NCBI GenBank assembly: GCA_002421915.1
Contig: DISA01000089.1
Coordinates: 1,391 to 20,419, forward strand
DNA length: 19,029 nucleotides
Direction of reading: 5' to 3'
Origin: Gallionellaceae bacterium UBA6222
Lineage (GTDB): Bacteria; Pseudomonadota; Gammaproteobacteria; Burkholderiales; Gallionellaceae
Part shown: positions 14,835 through 19,029 of the stretch, one piece after another
Layout: each line of letters starts with the position of its first letter
How positions within the stretch are numbered: position 1 is the first letter of the stretch
Position numbers and translations under genes: made by a program
The notes under the pieces: model-generated
Told to the model about the DNA's origin: nothing
The model's database searches: none
The model's input: the letters and a program-made list of their open reading frames with translations, nothing else

Positions 14835-16742
14835 ATGAAGCACTATGGCATTGAACGGCAGGCACTTGCGGTTGCCTTGATTCCGGTACTGGTTCTGGCC
14901 GTACTGGTGGAGAGTGTTTTCCTGTATTACCGCATGGGTGAACAGGATCAAAGCCTGCGAGACCGTGCGGAATTGATTGCACGGCAACTGGCAGCATCGA
15001 GTGAATATGCCGTTTTTGCGGATAACCGGGATGTGTTGCGACAATTGGCGGATAGTGTGTTGTGGCAAAAAGATGTGCTGGCAGTAAGATTGTCCGATAT
15101 CGATGGAAATGCGCTGGTGGAGTCGGGTAGCGCACAGTTGGTTGAATCCAGATTTAGGCATAGTGCCGAAGCAGTCCTGTGGCAGGATGATTCATCGCTA
15201 TTTGCATATCAACCCATATTCACAACGCAACTCGTGCTGGATAACGGCGCTGTCAAAGAGGATTTTTCAACCAGTCAAGTGGGTGGGGTGGAGTTGGTGA
15301 TGAGCAAGCGCCGCCTGCATCAGGCCAAGCTCGAACTAATTCTTTTCAGTTTGCTGCTGACCATGCTGGTACTGCTGTTGTCGATCCTGATTGCGGTGCG
15401 TGTCGTGCGCCGGATCACGTTGCCCATATTGGGAATGCGCGCTGCGCTTCGCGATCTGGGTGAGGGTAGATTGGATACCCGTATCGACGAGATGCAGGTT
15501 GTTGAACTGAATGAACTGGCACACGGCATCAACGAAATGGCGCTTCAGCTTCAGCAACAACGGGATCATCTGCAAACTCGCATCGAGCAGGCAACGCAGG
15601 CCCTGCGTGAAAAAAAGGATGAGGCTGAAAAAGCCAATTTTGACAAAACCCGATTTCTGGCAGCGGCCAGCCATGATTTGCGTCAGCCTATGCATGCGCT
15701 GGGTCTGTTCATGGGGGAGCTGCACAACCGTATCAACACGGCTGAACAGCGTCAAATCGTGGATAAAGTGGAAGAGGCAGTGGCAGCGATGTCTGGCTTG
15801 CTGGAATCACTGCTGGATATTTCCAAGCTGGATGCCGGTGTGGTTGTGCCGCAACTGCAGGAAATCGATATTGAGATGCTGGTTCATCGGTTGGTTGAAA
15901 TCTTTGATACGCAGGCGGCAAACAAATTCATCAGCCTGCGCGTCCATTGCCAATCGGAGCGGGCTCTCAGTGACCCTGTTCTGCTCGAACGCATCCTGCT
16001 CAATTTATTATGCAATGCGATTCGCTATACACCGGAACATGGCACGGTATTTCTGGCCTGTCGCAAACGTGGAGACCGTTTGCGCATTGAAGTTCGCGAC
16101 AACGGGGTAGGTATTGCCGTGCAAGATCAGGCGAGAATATTCCGTGAATTTGTACAGCTGGAAAATCCGGCGCGTGAACGGAATAAAGGACTGGGTTTGG
16201 GGCTGCCCATCGTTGAACGATTGTGTAATCTGTTGCGGTATCCGCTGTCTTTGCGCTCCGCATCCGGTGCGGGTGCGGCCTTTGCCATCGAGATCCCGCT
16301 TGTACGAGGGGTGCCTGAACCCATGCCAGAATCCACCCCATTATTCGTGGACACACCAAACACGGCAAACGACCTATTCGGGCTAAAAGCGCTGGTGGTG
16401 GAGGATGACGAGCTGGTGCGAAATGGCACGAGTGGTCTGCTTGCATCCTGGGGCTGTCAGGTTGAGACGGCCGAAAATATGGCGGCGGTGAAGCGGAAAA
16501 ATACACGGCAGTTTGACCTGATAATTTGTGATTACCGATTGCCGGATGGTAACGGGCTGGAGTTGTTTGATTACATCCACGAACATTGCCAGCTCAAGCC
16601 CGTCTTTGTTTTGATCAGCGGTGACACCTCCCCCGAAATTCTGCAACAAGTGGTGGCACACGGACTGCATTTGCTGCATAAGCCGGTGCGTCCGGCCAAG
16701 CTGCGCTCCCTGGTGAATTCCTTACTCAAACGTGTATTTTAG
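14835..16742 (+). CDS. Membrane hybrid histidine kinase (HAMP, HisKA, HATPase, receiver)
   Basis: A 635-residue sensor kinase. Visible in order: a membrane segment at about 10-32; a periplasmic region of some 130 residues (33-165) with no recognised domain; a second membrane segment at about 166-190; HAMP and coiled coil to about 270; HisKA with phospho-acceptor His280 in ASHDLRQPMHAL; HATPase with N-box Asn394, DNGVGI (Asp422) and GLGLGLPIVERL; and a C-terminal receiver with the acidic pair Asp524-Asp525, phospho-acceptor Asp566 in ICDYRLPDG and Lys616. The HDLRQP motif places it with NahK-like hybrid kinases. ATG 14835 was chosen because the hydrophobic N-terminus starts just after it and GGGGGA lies at 14826-14831; an in-frame ATG at 14706 would add 43 unlikely residues. 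No response regulator with an output domain is adjacent, so its signal and partner are unknown. Its 3' end overlaps the convergent regulator gene by 4 bp. Confidence 0.92.
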   Translation: MKHYGIERQALAVALIPVLVLAVLVESVFLYYRMGEQDQSLRDRAELIARQLAASSEYAVFADNRDVLRQLADSVLWQKDVLAVRLSDIDGNALVESGSAQLVESRFRHSAEAVLWQDDSSLFAYQPIFTTQLVLDNGAVKEDFSTSQVGGVELVMSKRRLHQAKLELILFSLLLTMLVLLLSILIAVRVVRRITLPILGMRAALRDLGEGRLDTRIDEMQVVELNELAHGINEMALQLQQQRDHLQTRIEQATQALREKKDEAEKANFDKTRFLAAASHDLRQPMHALGLFMGELHNRINTAEQRQIVDKVEEAVAAMSGLLESLLDISKLDAGVVVPQLQEIDIEMLVHRLVEIFDTQAANKFISLRVHCQSERALSDPVLLERILLNLLCNAIRYTPEHGTVFLACRKRGDRLRIEVRDNGVGIAVQDQARIFREFVQLENPARERNKGLGLGLPIVERLCNLLRYPLSLRSASGAGAAFAIEIPLVRGVPEPMPESTPLFVDTPNTANDLFGLKALVVEDDELVRNGTSGLLASWGCQVETAENMAAVKRKNTRQFDLIICDYRLPDGNGLELFDYIHEHCQLKPVFVLISGDTSPEILQQVVAHGLHLLHKPVRPAKLRSLVNSLLKRVF

Positions 16743-17404
16743 GCCGCAGCGAGTTGAGCCAGTGCGGCCGGATCGAGCACCTCGATCTGTTCGCGCCCCA
16801 GGCGCACCCAGCCTTGATCGGAAAATCCTTTGAGTAAACGACTGACCATCTCGCGCGCGCTGCCTAATTCATCAGCCAGTACCTGATGGGTGGCGCGGAT
16901 GGGACTGGATCTGGTGATCAACAGGGCGGCCAGGCGTTGGTCCAGTTTATGAAAGGCAACGGCGGTCACCAGCTGCATCAGGTCGGTCAGCCGTTCCGTG
17001 AACAGCTGGAAAACGTAATCACGGAACTGCGGATGTTGATTGAACAGGGAATGAAAGAGGGGGACGGGTAACAGCACCATGCTGATTTCCTCCTCACAGA
17101 TACCGCGCGCCTGATAACGGGTATGGCCGAGCAGACAACTGCTGGTGAGGATACAACTTTCGCCAGGCCGCACACGGTAGAGCTGTAACTCGCGTCCGTT
17201 GGCGGAAGCCTTGATGACGCGCAGGCTGCCCCCGAGCAGCAGCGGAAAACCCTGGCACGGCTGATCTTCATCAAACACGGTTGCCCCGCCGGGGATGGTC
17301 ATCGCTGTCGCGCCGGACAACATCGCCTCCATCTCCCCGGCGGGCAGGTCGGCCAGCATGGGATAGTGTTGCAACAAACGGCTGCGAATGTTGCTGTCGA
17401 GCAT
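16739..17404 (-). CDS. Crp/Fnr-family transcriptional regulator
   Basis: A 221-residue regulator with an N-terminal cyclic-nucleotide-like beta-barrel (about 15-120), a long dimerisation helix (about 125-160) and a C-terminal winged helix-turn-helix (about 171-211: THQVLADELGSAREMVSRLLKGF). The recognition helix has Glu185, Ser188 and Arg189 in the ExxSR pattern of FNR-type proteins, rather than the RExxGR pattern of CRP, so a TTGAT-like half-site is expected. FNR's N-terminal cysteine cluster is absent; instead Cys50, Cys84, Cys90 and Cys103 lie in the sensor barrel, two of them in GESCILTSSCLLG. The ATG is 2 bp after the lysS stop with no clear ribosome binding site, suggesting translational coupling. 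Ligand and targets are unknown. Confidence 0.9.
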   Translation of the reverse strand: MLDSNIRSRLLQHYPMLADLPAGEMEAMLSGATAMTIPGGATVFDEDQPCQGFPLLLGGSLRVIKASANGRELQLYRVRPGESCILTSSCLLGHTRYQARGICEEEISMVLLPVPLFHSLFNQHPQFRDYVFQLFTERLTDLMQLVTAVAFHKLDQRLAALLITRSSPIRATHQVLADELGSAREMVSRLLKGFSDQGWVRLGREQIEVLDPAALAQLAAA

Positions 17405-17406
17405 GG

Positions 17407-18915
17407 CTATTCTGGACGCATGTGCGGGAACAGGATCACATCGCGGATGCTGGCGGCATCGGTCAGCAGCATCACTAATCGGTCGATGCCGATGCCTTCC
17501 CCCGCCGTTGGCGGCAGGCCGTATTCGAGTGCGCGGATGTAGTCGGCATCCTTGAACATCGCTTCCTCATCACCGGCTTCCTTGGCGATAACTTGAGCAT
17601 CAAAGCGTGCTTCCTGATCTTCCGGATCGTTCAACTCGGAGAATCCGTTGGCGATCTCGCGCCCGGCGATAAACAGCTCAAATCGCTCGGTGATGCCGGG
17701 TCGGGCGTCCGAAGCACGCGCCAACGGCGAAGTCTCCACTGGGTAATCGATGATGAAGGTCGGCTCGAACAGATGCGCTTCGGCCAATTCTTCGAACAGC
17801 GAAAGTTGCAGTCCTCCGACCGCGTCATGCGGGTTGTATTTCGCTTTCAGGTCTTGCAATTCGCTGACCAGAAACGCGCGGTCGTTCAACTGTGCATCAG
17901 TAAATTGCGGGTGATATTTTTGAATCGCCTGCACCATGGTCAGGCGGTGGAACGGCTTGCCCAGATCCAGCGCATTGCCCTGATAGCTGATGAGCGTGGT
18001 GCCCAGCACCTTTTGCGCCACCTCGGCAAACAGGCGCTCGGTAAAATCCATCAGATAGCGGTAATCACGGTACGCCTCGTAAAACTCGATCATGGTGAAC
18101 TCGGGATTGTGCCGGGTGGACAAACCCTCGTTGCGGAAATTGCGGTTGATCTCGAATACTTTTTCGAAACCGCCGACCACCAGCCGCTTGAGATACAACT
18201 CGGGTGCGATGCGCAGGTAAAGCGGCATATCGAGCGCGTTGTGGTGGGTGATGAAAGGCTTGGCTGATGCGCCGCCGGGAATCACGTGCATCATCGGTGT
18301 CTCGACTTCCAGATAGTTGTCGCGCATGAAAAATTCACGGATCGCCTGGACGATCCTGGAGCGGATCAGGAAGGTGTTGCGCGTCTGCTCGTTGGTGATG
18401 AGATCTACGTAACGCTGGCGATATTTCTGCTCCTGGTCACTCAGGCCGTGGAACTTTTCCGGCAAAGGACGCAGCGCCTTGGTCAGCAAACGCACCTGCG
18501 ATACACGCACCGACAGCTCGCCGGTTTTGGTCTTGAACAGCACACCGATCGCACCGAGAATATCGCCAAGATCAAAATGCTTGAACTCGGCATGCTCAGC
18601 CTCGCCGGTATGGTCGTTGCTGATGAACAGCTGGATGCGTCCACTCATGTCTTGAAGGGTGGCGAAGCTGGCCTTGCCCATCACGCGCTTGAGCATGATG
18701 CGGCCGGCGACGGTCGCCTGGATCGGCGTCGCCTCGAGCTCTTCCTTGCTCTTCTCGCCGTAGAGTTCGTCGAGGCGGGCGGCGAGGTTCTCGCGGCGGA
18801 AGTCGTTCGGGTAGGCCTTGCCCGATTCGCGCCAGGCCTTCAGCTTCTCGCGGCGCTCGGCGATGATGTGGTTCTCGTCCTGCGGGGCGGCGGGGGCTTG
18901 CGGGTTTTCGCTCAT
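17407..18915 (-). CDS. lysS: Lysyl-tRNA synthetase, class II
   Basis: Charges tRNA-Lys with lysine using ATP in the cytoplasm. The 502 residues match E. coli LysS (505). An N-terminal OB-fold anticodon-binding domain (about 60-155, VAGRIMLKRVMGKASFATLQD) is followed by the class II core: motif 2 region FEINRNFRNEGLSTRHNPEFTMIEFYEAY and motif 3 GEGIGIDRLVMLLT with a C-terminal SIRDVILFPHMRP. The ATG at 18915 lies 12 bp after the prfB stop, the conserved prfB-lysS pair in which release factor 2 and LysRS share a transcript. Upstream of the ATG there is only a weak AAGAAAG as ribosome binding site. A Crp/Fnr gene follows immediately. Confidence 0.97.
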   Translation of the reverse strand: MSENPQAPAAPQDENHIIAERREKLKAWRESGKAYPNDFRRENLAARLDELYGEKSKEELEATPIQATVAGRIMLKRVMGKASFATLQDMSGRIQLFISNDHTGEAEHAEFKHFDLGDILGAIGVLFKTKTGELSVRVSQVRLLTKALRPLPEKFHGLSDQEQKYRQRYVDLITNEQTRNTFLIRSRIVQAIREFFMRDNYLEVETPMMHVIPGGASAKPFITHHNALDMPLYLRIAPELYLKRLVVGGFEKVFEINRNFRNEGLSTRHNPEFTMIEFYEAYRDYRYLMDFTERLFAEVAQKVLGTTLISYQGNALDLGKPFHRLTMVQAIQKYHPQFTDAQLNDRAFLVSELQDLKAKYNPHDAVGGLQLSLFEELAEAHLFEPTFIIDYPVETSPLARASDARPGITERFELFIAGREIANGFSELNDPEDQEARFDAQVIAKEAGDEEAMFKDADYIRALEYGLPPTAGEGIGIDRLVMLLTDAASIRDVILFPHMRPE

Positions 18916-18927
18916 GGCAGTCTTTCT

Positions 18928-19029
18928 TTAAACGCCCTGTTTCAGGCTGGCTTCGATGAATGGGTCGAGATCGCCGTCGAGCACGGCCTGGGTATTGCCG
19001 CTTTCCACGTTGGTGCGCAGATCCTTGAT
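18928..19029 (-). CDS. prfB: Peptide chain release factor 2, C-terminal end (rest outside window)
   Basis: The last 33 codons read on the minus strand give IKDLRTNVESGN and then TQAVLDGDLDPFIEASLKQ before a TAA at 18928-18930, which is the typical RF2 C-terminus. RF2 terminates translation at UGA and UAA. The GGQ motif and any programmed frameshift site lie outside the window. It is placed 12 bp upstream of lysS in the usual order. Confidence 0.93.
   Translation of the reverse strand: MKDLRTNVESGNTQAVLDGDLDPFIEASLKQGV

Noticed and set aside
17593..18267. Plus-strand open frame (224 codons) opposite lysS
   Set aside because: It is antisense to the catalytic core of lysS, with no motif or ribosome site of its own.
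1..19029. CRISPR arrays, insertion sequences, phage or toxin-antitoxin genes
   Set aside because: No direct-repeat arrays, transposase or integrase motifs, or terminal repeats were found. Nearly all sequence is explained by conserved chromosomal genes.

Overview
The window is a gene-dense piece of a bacterial chromosome with G+C in the mid-50s percent by eye. It looks betaproteobacterial. The order tig-clpP-clpX-lon-hupB-tRNA-Val-tRNA-Asp and the pair prfB-lysS are typical of Betaproteobacteria. A Crp/Fnr-type gene after lysS and an ASHDLRQP-type hybrid kinase would suit the Gallionellaceae/Nitrosomonadales, but that finer placement is inference from memory, not a search.

Left part (1-8143, + strand) is a glycogen cluster: the 3' part of pgi, glgA overlapping pgi by the ATGA arrangement, glgC, a cytoplasmic GH57 alpha-glucanase, and glgP behind a 110-bp gap. 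The cluster can make ADP-glucose (GlgC), extend glucan (GlgA), trim it (GH57) and phosphorolyse it (GlgP). Pgi links the resulting hexose phosphates to glycolysis. No GH13 branching enzyme (GlgB) or debranching enzyme (GlgX) lies in the window. The gap before glgP holds an extended -10 promoter candidate flanked by two perfect 10-bp inverted arms.

Middle part (8144-14543, + strand) is the protein quality-control block: tig, clpP, clpX and lon, all intact with catalytic residues in place. The 63-bp gap before lon holds a good sigma-32-like heat-shock promoter. hupB follows behind a near-consensus sigma-70 promoter, but its reading frame is broken by two compensating single-base indels. tRNA-Val(UAC), tRNA-Asp(GUC) and a strong Rho-independent terminator close the block.

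Right part (14544-19029) has a membrane-bound hybrid histidine kinase (+) that converges, with a 4-bp overlap, on a minus-strand operon of prfB (3' end only), lysS and a Crp/Fnr-type regulator.

I saw no mobile elements, CRISPR arrays, phage genes or clear signs of transfer, and no wholly new system. The points most worth checking are the hupB double frameshift, the inverted arms around the glgP promoter, the GH57-for-GlgB/GlgX glycogen layout, and the cysteine-bearing Crp/Fnr regulator tied to lysS.
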